Positions 8,109 through 15,290 of a stretch of 64,000 bases of DNA are shown here, piece after piece (position 1 is the first letter of the stretch; the number at the start of each line of letters is the position of its first letter). The stretch is taken from NCBI RefSeq assembly GCF_963675985.1, contig NZ_OY780957.1, forward strand, positions 558,001 through 622,000, written 5' to 3'. Source of the DNA: an uncultured Roseibium sp. (lineage in GTDB: Bacteria > Pseudomonadota > Alphaproteobacteria > Rhizobiales > Stappiaceae). Position numbers and translations under genes: made by a program. The notes under the pieces are model-generated. The model was not told the origin of the DNA, did no database searches, and saw only the letters and a list, made by a program, of their open reading frames with translations.

Positions 8109-9272
8109 TTATTCACCTTCCCCGGCACCGGCCTGTTCGGCTGGGCCATCTGAAGCAGCGCCTGGGGCGATCTGAACGTCGGCACCGACCTGGGCCTTCT
8201 GGAAACCGGACGTAACGATCTGGTCGCCTTCGTTCAGACCGGACGAGACAACCCACTGGTTTCCTTCCGAACCGGAAATCTCGATGGTGCGCTTGGCGAT
8301 CTTGCCATCATCGACAATCCAGACGTTTGCCGTACCATCGGTGTCGCGCATGACGGAACTTTGCGGAACAAGAACGGTTTTCCGGGCATCGCCTTCCGGC
8401 AGCAGGACTTCAACATAGAGGCCCGGCAGCAGCATGTGCTGTGGATTCGGGAACGTGATCCGGAGCGTCACCATTCCGGTCGTCGGCTCGACCCGTGGCT
8501 CGGCAGCCTGCAGATGTCCGATCTCGCCGTAAGTTTTACCATTCGGCAGGAGCAGCCTGATCTCGGCCTTGTCGAGCCGTTTGCGCTGGTCTTCGCTGGA
8601 ATGCCATTTCAGCAGGTCATTCACCGATTGGGTTACGTCCACGTAGATGGGATCGAGGGTGCGGATGGTGGTGAGCGGGTCGGCCTGCTCGGCGCTGACC
8701 AACGCTCCAATGGTGGTTTTGGACAGGCCGATCACGCCCGAAATCTGCGCCCTGATCGTCGTCCGGTCCAGATCGATCTGGGCTCTGTCGAGTTGAGCTT
8801 CCGCGGCCTGAAGCGAAGCGAAAGCCGCGTCGCGCGTGGCAACCGCGGTGTCCCGGCTGGCCTCGGAACCGACACGGGTCGAAAAGAGGTTTTCGGCCCG
8901 CTTCGCATCGGATTTCGCCAGATCGTAATTCGCCTGGGCCTGAGCAACGGAGGCCTTCGCTGCGGCCACAGTCGCGGCATAGACGTTGCTCTCGATGGAA
9001 TAGAGCTCCTGGCCCTTCTTGACCTCGGACCCTTCCTCGAACAGCCGGCTGTTGATCACGCCGGAGACCTGCGGTCGGACTTCGGAAATCGTCGACGCCC
9101 TGATACGGCCCGGCAGACGGGAGGTCGGCGTGTAGTCGGTCAATTTCGCCGTGAGAACGGTTACCGACGGGACCGGACGCTGCTGCGCATGGGCCGTGAT
9201 TGATGCGAAGCTTAGCGCCAACGCTGCGAGGGAGGCGCCTAAAACTTTGTATTTCCTGCTGTTTATCATCAT
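8109..9272 (-). CDS. RND efflux membrane-fusion (periplasmic adaptor) protein, AcrA/MexA type
   Basis: 387 residues with an N-terminal signal peptide (about 1-30, ending in ASITAHAQ). The order is the standard one: beta-barrel strand and lipoyl half (SRLPGRIRASTISEVRPQVSG), a helical hairpin about 95-165, the second lipoyl half (TTIRAQISGVIG), then the barrel and membrane-proximal domains. No lipobox cysteine is seen, so it is probably anchored by an uncleaved helix or is free in the periplasm. It links the RND pump at 4945-8106 to an outer-membrane channel. It follows the TetR gene on the same strand after 84 bases that hold no obvious terminator, so the three genes may form one autoregulated transcript. 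Confidence 0.94.
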   Translation of the reverse strand: MMINSRKYKVLGASLAALALSFASITAHAQQRPVPSVTVLTAKLTDYTPTSRLPGRIRASTISEVRPQVSGVINSRLFEEGSEVKKGQELYSIESNVYAATVAAAKASVAQAQANYDLAKSDAKRAENLFSTRVGSEASRDTAVATRDAAFASLQAAEAQLDRAQIDLDRTTIRAQISGVIGLSKTTIGALVSAEQADPLTTIRTLDPIYVDVTQSVNDLLKWHSSEDQRKRLDKAEIRLLLPNGKTYGEIGHLQAAEPRVEPTTGMVTLRITFPNPQHMLLPGLYVEVLLPEGDARKTVLVPQSSVMRDTDGTANVWIVDDGKIAKRTIEISGSEGNQWVVSSGLNEGDQIVTSGFQKAQVGADVQIAPGAASDGPAEQAGAGEGE

Positions 9273-9356
9273 TTTACCTGGGTCATGAACGCGGGCGCCG
9301 GCGATGGCAGGCGGGTTCCTCGCATGTCTGCGATATTCGGGAAACGGAGCTGGTGA

Positions 9357-9965
9357 TCAGGTAGGAGCCACCTTCAAGGCCTTGATCTGGTAGCGGATTA
9401 GCTTTGTGCCCAATTCCTGAAGCTTGAAGCACTTGTTGGACCGCAGCCACTCCGAGAGCAGTCCGTTCACCATCGTCATCAGCGCAATCGCTGCCTCCAA
9501 AGGCGTGAACTCGGGGTTCAGTTGTCCAAGATCCTCGGCACGCCGGGTGATTTTGGACAGAACCTCGAGCATTTCCTTGTTTTCTTCAGCAAACGGGGCT
9601 GTGTCCTCACCGACATGCGGATTGGAGGACATGATTTCAATCATGTGTTGAAGGTGGATGTTGCTTTCGAATTCCTGCAGGAACTCCTGGGTTGCCGTTT
9701 CCAGAAGCTGAAGCGGATCTGCATGTGGCTCGTCGGCGGCAACGCGCAACATCTCAGCCTGCGGAGGATCGGCGCGCTCCTGCAGCGCGCGAATGAGCTC
9801 GGATTTATCCTTGAAATGCCAGTAGAACGCGCCGCGGGTCACGCCTGCGGCGCGCGAAATCCGTTCAAGCGACGTGTGAGCGATGCCGCTTTCCAGGAAC
9901 AGCAGTTCCGCGGCATCAAGGATCGATTGCCGCGTCCTTTCCGCTTCTTCCGGTGTCTTCCGCAT
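9357..9965 (-). CDS. TetR/AcrR family repressor of the efflux operon
   Basis: 202 residues from the ATG at 9963-9965. The N-terminal helix-turn-helix is clear: RQSILDAAELLFLESG, then TSLERISRAAGVTRGAFYWHFKDKSELI, the AcrR/TtgR signature. The C-terminal ligand domain matches the TetR_C_2 type. A longer reading frame to 10094 would run through the operator palindrome and gives a Cys/Pro-rich sequence unlike the family, so the shorter start is preferred. It is upstream of, and co-oriented with, the pump genes, so it probably represses its own operon and is released by a drug ligand. Confidence 0.92.
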   Translation of the reverse strand: MRKTPEEAERTRQSILDAAELLFLESGIAHTSLERISRAAGVTRGAFYWHFKDKSELIRALQERADPPQAEMLRVAADEPHADPLQLLETATQEFLQEFESNIHLQHMIEIMSSNPHVGEDTAPFAEENKEMLEVLSKITRRAEDLGQLNPEFTPLEAAIALMTMVNGLLSEWLRSNKCFKLQELGTKLIRYQIKALKVAPT

Positions 9966-9996
9966 AAACCGCTCCTGTGCACTGCAGCATAGCTTA

Positions 9997-10020
9997 TACA
10001 TACATTCATGTATGTATGTA
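9997..10020. promoter_or_regulatory. AcrR-like operator palindrome
   Basis: A 24-base imperfect palindrome with arms TACATACAT and ATGTATGTA; 22 of 24 positions are symmetric. It closely resembles the E. coli AcrR operator, which has the same TACATACAT and ATGTATGTA arms. It lies 31 bases upstream of the TetR start codon, in the position for repression of the regulator-MFP-RND transcript. Ownership by this TetR protein is inferred. Confidence 0.75.
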
Positions 10021-10091
10021 AAGTCTTTTGCGCCCTGCTCAGAACACCCCAAGCGACCGGAGTGGAAAGGGCGCGGCCTCAGGCTGAAAGG

Positions 10092-10124
10092 CAAAGAAAA
10101 AGGCTGCCGCAGGAAGCGGCAGCC
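10092..10124 (-). terminator. Rho-independent terminator of trcR
   Basis: On the minus strand the 9-base stem GGCTGCCGC / GCGGCAGCC with a 5-base loop is followed by TTTTTCTTT. It lies 39 bases after the stop of the DUF1013 gene. Confidence 0.8.
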
Positions 10125-10162
10125 CGATTACGTCACAACAAGCGGAAGACAAAGACCTGTGA

Positions 10163-10909
10163 TCAGGCCTTGCCGTCGTCCTCATTGTCGTTGTCATTGC
10201 CGGCATCGTCGCCCTTCAGCGAGTTCAGCTTCGCAAAGACGGCATCCGCGTCGAACTCTTCTTCCTCTTCGCGTGCGATCGGCTTGCTCGTATCCATGGA
10301 GAAGGCGGCGGCGAGTGCTTCTTCGCTGGTGGTTTCTTCCACCGGCATCAGCGTCTCCACAACTTCGCCTTCCGGACGCGGCGGTGCGTTCTTCGCAGCC
10401 TTTTCCACTTCCATGTCGAGCTCCAGCTGGCTGCACAAGCTGAGGGTGACCGGATCGGAAGGAACCAGGTTGGCCGAGTTCCAGTGGGTCCGGTCGCGAA
10501 TCGCTGCGATCGTCGGCTTGGTGGTGCCGACCAGACGCATGATCTGGGCATCCTTGAGTTCCGGATGATTGCGCACCAGCCACAGGATCGCGTTCGGGCG
10601 GTCCTGGCGGCGGGATACCGGCGTGTAGCGCGGTCCCTTGCGCTTGGCTTCCGGGACGATGACCTTCGACCCTTGCAGCTTCAGCTGATGATTCGGATCG
10701 TTCTGCGCCTTCTCCACTTCTTCCCGGGTCAACTGCCCGGTCAGGATCGGGTCGAGGCCCTTGATGCCCTGTGCGGCCTCGCCATCAGCAATAGCCTTGA
10801 CCTCAAGCGGGTGCAGTTTGCAGAAGGACGCAATCTGCGTGAAGCTCAAGGATGTGTTGTCGACGAGCCAGACGGCGGTGGCCTTCGGCATCAGCGGCGT
10901 GTTCGCCAT
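10163..10909 (-). CDS. trcR: DUF1013 family protein, TrcR-like cell-cycle transcriptional regulator
   Basis: 248 residues matching the alphaproteobacterial DUF1013 family: MPKATAVWLVDNTSLSFTQIASFCKLHPLEVKAIADGE at the N-terminus (helix-turn-helix-like) and a second such region at about 125-165 (NHPELKDAQIMRLVGTTKPTIAAIRDRTHWN). The C-terminal 70 residues are acidic and low-complexity, ending in an Asp/Glu/Asn-rich run. The family includes TrcR, reported as a transcription factor in the Caulobacter cell-cycle network. It stands alone with its own terminator. Family confidence is high; the regulatory role here is by homology. Confidence 0.85.
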   Translation of the reverse strand: MANTPLMPKATAVWLVDNTSLSFTQIASFCKLHPLEVKAIADGEAAQGIKGLDPILTGQLTREEVEKAQNDPNHQLKLQGSKVIVPEAKRKGPRYTPVSRRQDRPNAILWLVRNHPELKDAQIMRLVGTTKPTIAAIRDRTHWNSANLVPSDPVTLSLCSQLELDMEVEKAAKNAPPRPEGEVVETLMPVEETTSEEALAAAFSMDTSKPIAREEEEEFDADAVFAKLNSLKGDDAGNDNDNEDDGKA

Positions 10910-11157
10910 CGGTTAAATTCCTCCTGTCGGCTCCCTCGCCCGGCAAGACGAAAAAGCAGTGGTCCATTTGAATTGAATGGGAATTGACCGTGAATATAAG
11001 GCGACAGGCGATCAAAAGCAAATCCGTCATTTACCTTATGAAAGTCTCATAAAAAGCAGGACGTTATTGCCCGTTTCCGGCCTTGAATGCCTTTGCAGCG
11101 ACCGTAGGATAAAAAAGCGAGTCTCCTTGGGACGGAGACCGGATCGGGAGGATCACA

Positions 11158-11904
11158 ATGAAAACAGCGCTTGTGACTGGCGCCGCACGCGGTATCGGAC
11201 TGGCAACGACACAGCTCCTTCTGGACAAGGGTTGGCGGGTCCTCATGGTGGATATCGACGGCGAGGAACTGATGAAGGCCGCAGCTCCGCTTGATAGCGT
11301 CCAGCCCATCGTCATGGATGTTTCCGACCCGGAACAGGTCGAGCGTTGTTTCACCGATGTGGCGAAAACCCATGGCCGCCTAGAAGGGCTGGTGAACAAC
11401 GCCGGCGTCGCCGACTTCGGCCCGATCAGAGAGACCACCTTCGACCGCTGGCGAACGGTGATGAAAACCAACCTCGACGGCGTCTTCCTGATGACCCAGG
11501 CGGCAACGGATCTGCTGATCGCCGGCAAGGGCGCGATCGTGAACATCGCCTCGATCTCGGGCCTGCGCGCCAGCACCCTGCGCGTCGCCTACGGCACGTC
11601 GAAGGCAGCGGTCATCCAGCTCACCCTGCAACAGGCCGCCGAACTCGGCGAATTCGGTATTCGCGCCAATGTGGTCGCGCCCGGACCGGTGAACACAAAG
11701 CTCGCGCTCGCGGTTCACACCCAGGAAATCCGGGAGGCCTATCACGACGCCATTCCGCTGAACCGCTATGGCTCGGAGAAGGAAATCGGCAATGCCATCG
11801 TCTTCCTACTGTCGGAGGAGGCAAGCTACGTCACCGGCCAGTTGCTGTGCGCGGACGGCGGCTTCGAGGCCACCGGCATCGGCCTGCCCGCGCTCAGGCG
11901 CTAG
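11158..11904 (+). CDS. Short-chain dehydrogenase/reductase (SDR)
   Basis: 248 residues, classical SDR. It carries the cofactor motif TGAARGIG at residues 7-14 with an Asp after strand 2 (MVDID), which favours NAD(H). NNAG follows at about 80, the catalytic Ser is in NIASISG, and YGTSK (YxxxK) lies at about 146-150. The C-terminal YVTGQLLCADGGF is typical. The substrate cannot be told from sequence. The ribosome site GGGAGGATCACA precedes the ATG. It stands alone between trcR (divergent) and the MITE-like repeat. Confidence 0.9.
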   Translation: MKTALVTGAARGIGLATTQLLLDKGWRVLMVDIDGEELMKAAAPLDSVQPIVMDVSDPEQVERCFTDVAKTHGRLEGLVNNAGVADFGPIRETTFDRWRTVMKTNLDGVFLMTQAATDLLIAGKGAIVNIASISGLRASTLRVAYGTSKAAVIQLTLQQAAELGEFGIRANVVAPGPVNTKLALAVHTQEIREAYHDAIPLNRYGSEKEIGNAIVFLLSEEASYVTGQLLCADGGFEATGIGLPALRR

Positions 11905-11957
11905 CGAAGGCGGCATGTGAAAGAGACCCGGCCTCTTCTCTGAGGCGTCATTGCCCG

Positions 11958-12288
11958 GCGAAGTCCACTGCTGTCCGGTTTACTTATGAAGTCTTTCTCC
12001 AAGTATTTGACATATCACCGGCATTCCTCCGCAGAGATAGAGTGGATACGAAAAACAGTTCCGCCCACTCCCGTCTCCCCCCCTTGAGGGGGAGATGTCG
12101 GCGTGAGCCGACAGAGGGGGGGTGAAACGGTGCCGAATTTTCTGAAACGCCGAATTTTCCGAGAGGCTTATACCCCCCTCTGTCTCCTGACGGAGACATC
12201 TCCCCCTCAAGGGGGGAGAGGAAGACAAGCGGATAAACCGGGGGCGCAAAAAATACGCTGTTAAACCGGACAGCAGAGAGCGAAGTCC
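11958..12288. mobile_element. MITE-like repeat with 15-bp terminal inverted repeats and a possible 9-bp target duplication
   Basis: The ends are perfect inverted copies of CTGCTGTCCGGTTTA (11968-11982 and 12262-12276). Just outside them the 9-mer GCGAAGTCC occurs at 11958-11966 and again at 12280-12288, as expected for a target-site duplication, with 1-3 extra bases between duplication and repeat. Inside are two inverted copies of a block of about 48 bases (about 12073-12121 and 12171-12217) built on CCCCCTTGAGGGGGAGATGTC and GACAGAGGGGG. The G/C-rich internal block resembles dispersed palindromic elements of rhizobial genomes. It has no coding capacity. Confidence 0.6.
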
Positions 12289-12324
12289 GTGTGATGACAG
12301 CAGAGTGTGCGGCAAAGCGCAGGA

Positions 12325-13326
12325 TCAGTTCACCTCGAGCATGATCTTGCCGATATGGCCGGAGCTTTCCATCCGCCGGTGGGCGTCTGCCGCTTGCACC
12401 AGCGGGAAGGTGGAATCCATTACCGGGCCGACCTTTCCGGCCTCGATCAGCGGCCAGACTTTTTCCTTCAGGTTCTGCGCGATCGCCGCCTTGAAGGCAT
12501 TGTCGCGCGGCCTGAGAGTCGAGCCGGTGTGAACCAGCCGCTTCATCATCAGGCGTCCGAAATTCAAATTCTCGGAAATGCCGCCCAGAGTGGCGATCTG
12601 GCAGATGCGGCCTTCCACGGCCGCCACGATCCAGTTCTTCTCCACATAGTCGCCGCCGACCATGTCGAGAATGACATGTACGCCGTCACCACCGGTCAGG
12701 TCCTTGATGACCTCGACGAAATCTTCGGCTTTGTAGTTGATCACGTGGTCGGCACCCAGCGCCCGCGCCGCTTCCGCCTTCTCATCCGATCCAACGGTGG
12801 TGAACACCTCGGACCCGAACGCCTTGGCGAGCTGAATGGCGGTCGTGCCGATGCCGGACGTGCCGCCATGAACAAGAAACCGCTCGCCCGGTTTCAGGCC
12901 GACCCGGTCGAACACGTTGCTCCAGACCGTGAAATAGTTTTCCGGCAGGGCGGCCGCCTCCACCATCGACACTCCCTTCGGAACGGAAAGCGCATGGGCC
13001 TCCGGCACCTTGCAGTACTGCGCGTAGCCGCCACCGGGCGCGAGTGCCGTCACTTTGGCGCCGATCTCGTGCAGGGTAGCGCCGTCGCCCAGCGCCACGA
13101 CCGTGCCGGCCACCTCCAGTCCCGGAAGGTCAGAAGCCCCCTTGGGCGGCGGATAAGCGCCCTTGCGCTGCTGCACGTCGGGCCGGTTCACGCCCGCCGC
13201 TTCCACCTTGATCAGGATTTCCCCTTCGGCCGGTTCCGGCAGCGGGCGCTCTTCGGGCACCAGAACATCCGGACCACCCGGTTCGGAAATCGCCATGGCG
13301 GTCATTTTTGCCGGTAGGTCAGTCAT
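12325..13326 (-). CDS. NAD(P)H:quinone oxidoreductase, zinc-free MDR superfamily (PIG3/TP53I3-like)
   Basis: 333 residues. The N-terminal GroES-like domain (AISEPGGPDVLVPEERPLPEP, AAGVNRPDVQQRKGAYPPP) is followed by the nucleotide-binding motif HGGTSGIGTTAIQLAKAFG at about 155-175. No zinc-ligand cysteines are present, so this is a quinone reductase rather than an alcohol dehydrogenase. It would reduce quinones or enones with NADPH in the cytoplasm. The ATG at 13324-13326 could be replaced by the in-frame ATG seven codons later. Divergent from the DUF1192 gene across 137 bases. Confidence 0.88.
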   Translation of the reverse strand: MTDLPAKMTAMAISEPGGPDVLVPEERPLPEPAEGEILIKVEAAGVNRPDVQQRKGAYPPPKGASDLPGLEVAGTVVALGDGATLHEIGAKVTALAPGGGYAQYCKVPEAHALSVPKGVSMVEAAALPENYFTVWSNVFDRVGLKPGERFLVHGGTSGIGTTAIQLAKAFGSEVFTTVGSDEKAEAARALGADHVINYKAEDFVEVIKDLTGGDGVHVILDMVGGDYVEKNWIVAAVEGRICQIATLGGISENLNFGRLMMKRLVHTGSTLRPRDNAFKAAIAQNLKEKVWPLIEAGKVGPVMDSTFPLVQAADAHRRMESSGHIGKIMLEVN

Positions 13327-13463
13327 GCTCCATCTCCTGGGTCACGGTCTCATTAAAGTCCTTTGGGGTTTATCCTGACCGGCCAAGGCTGACAATGTCG
13401 GTTTTGGAAGATAAAACTGGTCCTTTCAATCGATGGCCGCAGCCGGCGGAAAGGAGCAGCGCC

Positions 13464-13670
13464 ATGAGCCTTTTTGACGACGACACCCCGAAGAAACCGA
13501 GGGGTACCCAAATCAGTGTGGGGCAGGATCTCAGCACTTTATCGGAATCAGAGCTGGCGGAGCGGATTGTCGAACTGGAACAGGAAATCATCCGCACAAA
13601 AGAGACTTTGTCGCACCGTAGTAATATTCGCGATGAAGCAGAGTCTTTATTCGGAAAACCGAGTACGTAG
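13464..13670 (+). CDS. DUF1192 family small protein
   Basis: 68 residues from ATG 13464, preceded by AAGGAG eight bases upstream. It has the DUF1192 form: MSLFDDDTPKKP, then LSTLSESELAERIVELEQEI and a short helical end. Function unknown. A longer in-frame reading to 13308 lacks the family pattern and overlaps the divergent neighbour's start. No membrane segment or signal peptide. Confidence 0.85.
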   Translation: MSLFDDDTPKKPRGTQISVGQDLSTLSESELAERIVELEQEIIRTKETLSHRSNIRDEAESLFGKPST

Positions 13671-13764
13671 TTTTCATGACACCTTCCCGGCCAATACAAA
13701 ACAGTCCTACTTTGGGTCATTTGGATAGGTAAAAATTTAGTCGTTTACGCCTCATTAATCTTTC

Positions 13765-13877
13765 CAAAGTATAAACAGAGTTATCCAGTCATCTGGATCT
13801 TGAGTGGCTCCTGTCCACTCTGTTTGACGCCTCCCTGTTAAAGACTCAGAGCCGCATATCCGCGGCTCTTTTTTTTG
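13765..13877 (+). ncRNA. Candidate small RNA upstream of rcdA
   Basis: A non-coding stretch shows three hairpins in order: ATCCAG-tcat-CTGGAT (13783-13798), GAGTGG-ctcctgt-CCACTC (13802-13820), and a terminator with stem AGAGCCGC / GCGGCTCT (13848-13869) followed by eight T. The segment between hairpins 2 and 3 contains CCTCCCTG (13830-13837), complementary to a Shine-Dalgarno sequence, as in Hfq-dependent alphaproteobacterial small RNAs. A TATAAA at 13770-13775 could be a -10, but no good -35 was found. It could instead be a long 3' untranslated region of the DUF1192 gene. Confidence 0.45.
13848..13877 (+). terminator. Rho-independent terminator
   Basis: The 8-base stem AGAGCCGC / GCGGCTCT with a 6-base loop is followed by a run of T. 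It ends either the candidate small RNA or the DUF1192 transcript. Confidence 0.85.
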
Positions 13878-14081
13878 GTCACCCCACGCGCTATCATTAC
13901 CGTTAACTGTCGCCGACAGACCTGGTGGGGCCGATTGGCACGCGTGTTGCAACTATTTCCGGCAGAAGCCCAATTCGTCTCGAAGTGAAACAGTTCCGCT
14001 TTGAGGCACTTCTTTCGCGGAGACGGTTCCCGAAAAGGCACACGGGCAGGTGAAGCAGAAGTAACAAAGGCGTACCGATCG

Positions 14082-14621
14082 ATGACGGATGAGACCCCCA
14101 CCCGCAAAGCCGCACCCGAAATGGTGCACATTGCCAACCGGCTCGCATCTTCCGACAATTTTCAAAGCCTGTTTGAAGAAGGCATGTCTCTGGTCGAGGA
14201 AACGGCACTCTATCTGGACGGCGATGGCCGTGCCGAGGCCAAGCTGCTGCCGCGGGCGGCCTCGCTCGCCTATGCAACCGAATCCATGCGCCTGACCACC
14301 CGCCTGATGCAGCTGGCATCGTGGCTACTCCTGCAGCGCGCCGTCAACGAGGGTGAAATGTCCCGCGAACAGGCCGGCAGCGACAAGAACCGGGTCCGCC
14401 TGGAAAAGCTCAGCAGCCCGGTCGACAGCCCGTCCTGGACCGACATGCCTGAAACCCTGCAGGATCTCGTCAGCCGGTCCGTCCGCCTTCAGGAACGCAT
14501 CGTCCATCTCGATCAGATGCTCTACCGCAAAAGCGATGACAACGATGCGAATGAAACTCCGTCCAATCCGGTCGAAGCCCATTTGAACAAGCTTCATGCC
14601 GCCTTCGGCCGTATCGGCTGA
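14082..14621 (+). CDS. rcdA: RcdA-family regulator of CtrA degradation (DUF1465)
   Basis: 179 residues from ATG 14082. The DUF1465/RcdA pattern is clear: FQSLFEEGMSLVEETALYLDGDGR, then AYATESMRLTTRLMQLASWLLLQRAV and LVSRSVRLQERIVHLDQMLYR, a bundle of helices. In Caulobacter RcdA is an adaptor that with CpdR helps ClpXP destroy CtrA and other substrates before replication. cpdR is in the same window at 50196. The longer in-frame reading from 14001 has no family match. A terminator follows at 14692-14730. Confidence 0.88.
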   Translation: MTDETPTRKAAPEMVHIANRLASSDNFQSLFEEGMSLVEETALYLDGDGRAEAKLLPRAASLAYATESMRLTTRLMQLASWLLLQRAVNEGEMSREQAGSDKNRVRLEKLSSPVDSPSWTDMPETLQDLVSRSVRLQERIVHLDQMLYRKSDDNDANETPSNPVEAHLNKLHAAFGRIG

Positions 14622-14691
14622 AGACGCCTTCCACCCGGAGGCCATCTCACACTTGGTGGCCTTCCGGCTTTGACAGCTTCAAGACTTTTTC

Positions 14692-14730
14692 AGCCGCCCT
14701 CCCAAGATCGTTTGGAGGCGGCTTTTTTTT
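14692..14730 (+). terminator. Rho-independent terminator of rcdA
   Basis: The stem AGCCGCC(C)TCC / GGAGGCGGCT has one bulged C and is followed by eight T, 70 bases after the rcdA stop. Confidence 0.8.
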
Positions 14731-14756
14731 GCGCGCATACAAAGCACGGCGTCGAC

Positions 14757-14787
14757 AAACAAAAAACCCGGCACGAGGCCGGGTTTT
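14757..14787 (-). terminator. Rho-independent terminator of rpmE
   Basis: The stem AAAACCCGGC / GCCGGGTTTT with a 5-base loop is read on the minus strand into TTTTTTGTTT, 27 bases after the rpmE stop. It is converging with the rcdA terminator. Confidence 0.85.
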
Positions 14788-14814
14788 CGAAAATACCACA
14801 AGGTGTTCCGGGAA

Positions 14815-15039
14815 TTACGAGCCCAGGAAACCTGCGTACTTGTTCTTGAAGCGGGACACGCGACCGCCGCGGTCCATCAACTGACGGTCACCACCGGTCC
14901 AGGCCGGATGGGAAATCGGATCGATGTCGAGCTGCAGGGTGTCGCCTTCCGCTCCATAGGTGGAGCGGGTGGTGAATTCGGTACCATCGGTCATGACGAC
15001 CTTGATGGTGTGGTAATCGGGATGGATATCCGCTTTCAT
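14815..15039 (-). CDS. rpmE: 50S ribosomal protein bL31
   Basis: 74 residues from ATG 15037-15039. It begins MKADIHPDYHTIKVVMTDGT and ends with the typical SRFKNKYAGFL. The CxxC pairs of zinc-binding L31 are absent, so this is the C-minus form usual in alphaproteobacteria. The ribosome site AAAGGA precedes the start. The longer in-frame reading to 15171 is rejected because its N-terminus has no family match. Confidence 0.96.
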   Translation of the reverse strand: MKADIHPDYHTIKVVMTDGTEFTTRSTYGAEGDTLQLDIDPISHPAWTGGDRQLMDRGGRVSRFKNKYAGFLGS

Positions 15040-15290
15040 GACCGGTCCTTTCAGGCATCCGGAACCGGCATTTCTCATCCAACGCCGTACCCGGATACAA
15101 ACGAAACAAAAAGGCCGCCGATCCCCTACGGATGCAGCCTTCCATAAACATGAGGCGGGGATATACCCCAAGCCGGCGCCCGAAACAAGGGGGTTACCGG
15201 CATTCCTGAGTCAATTTAAGCCTTGGCATTTAAGATGCGATCCCCCAAGTCTACGAACAAGCCGATCAGCAGGCCAGCGAGGGAAAAACC

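Noticed and set aside
9966..10094. N-terminal extension of the TetR regulator
   Set aside because: It would translate the operator palindrome and has no helix-turn-helix context; the ATG at 9963-9965 fits the family.
11980..12315. 111-residue minus-strand frame in the repeat
   Set aside because: It is made of the G/C-rich inverted blocks of the MITE-like element and would not be conserved as protein.
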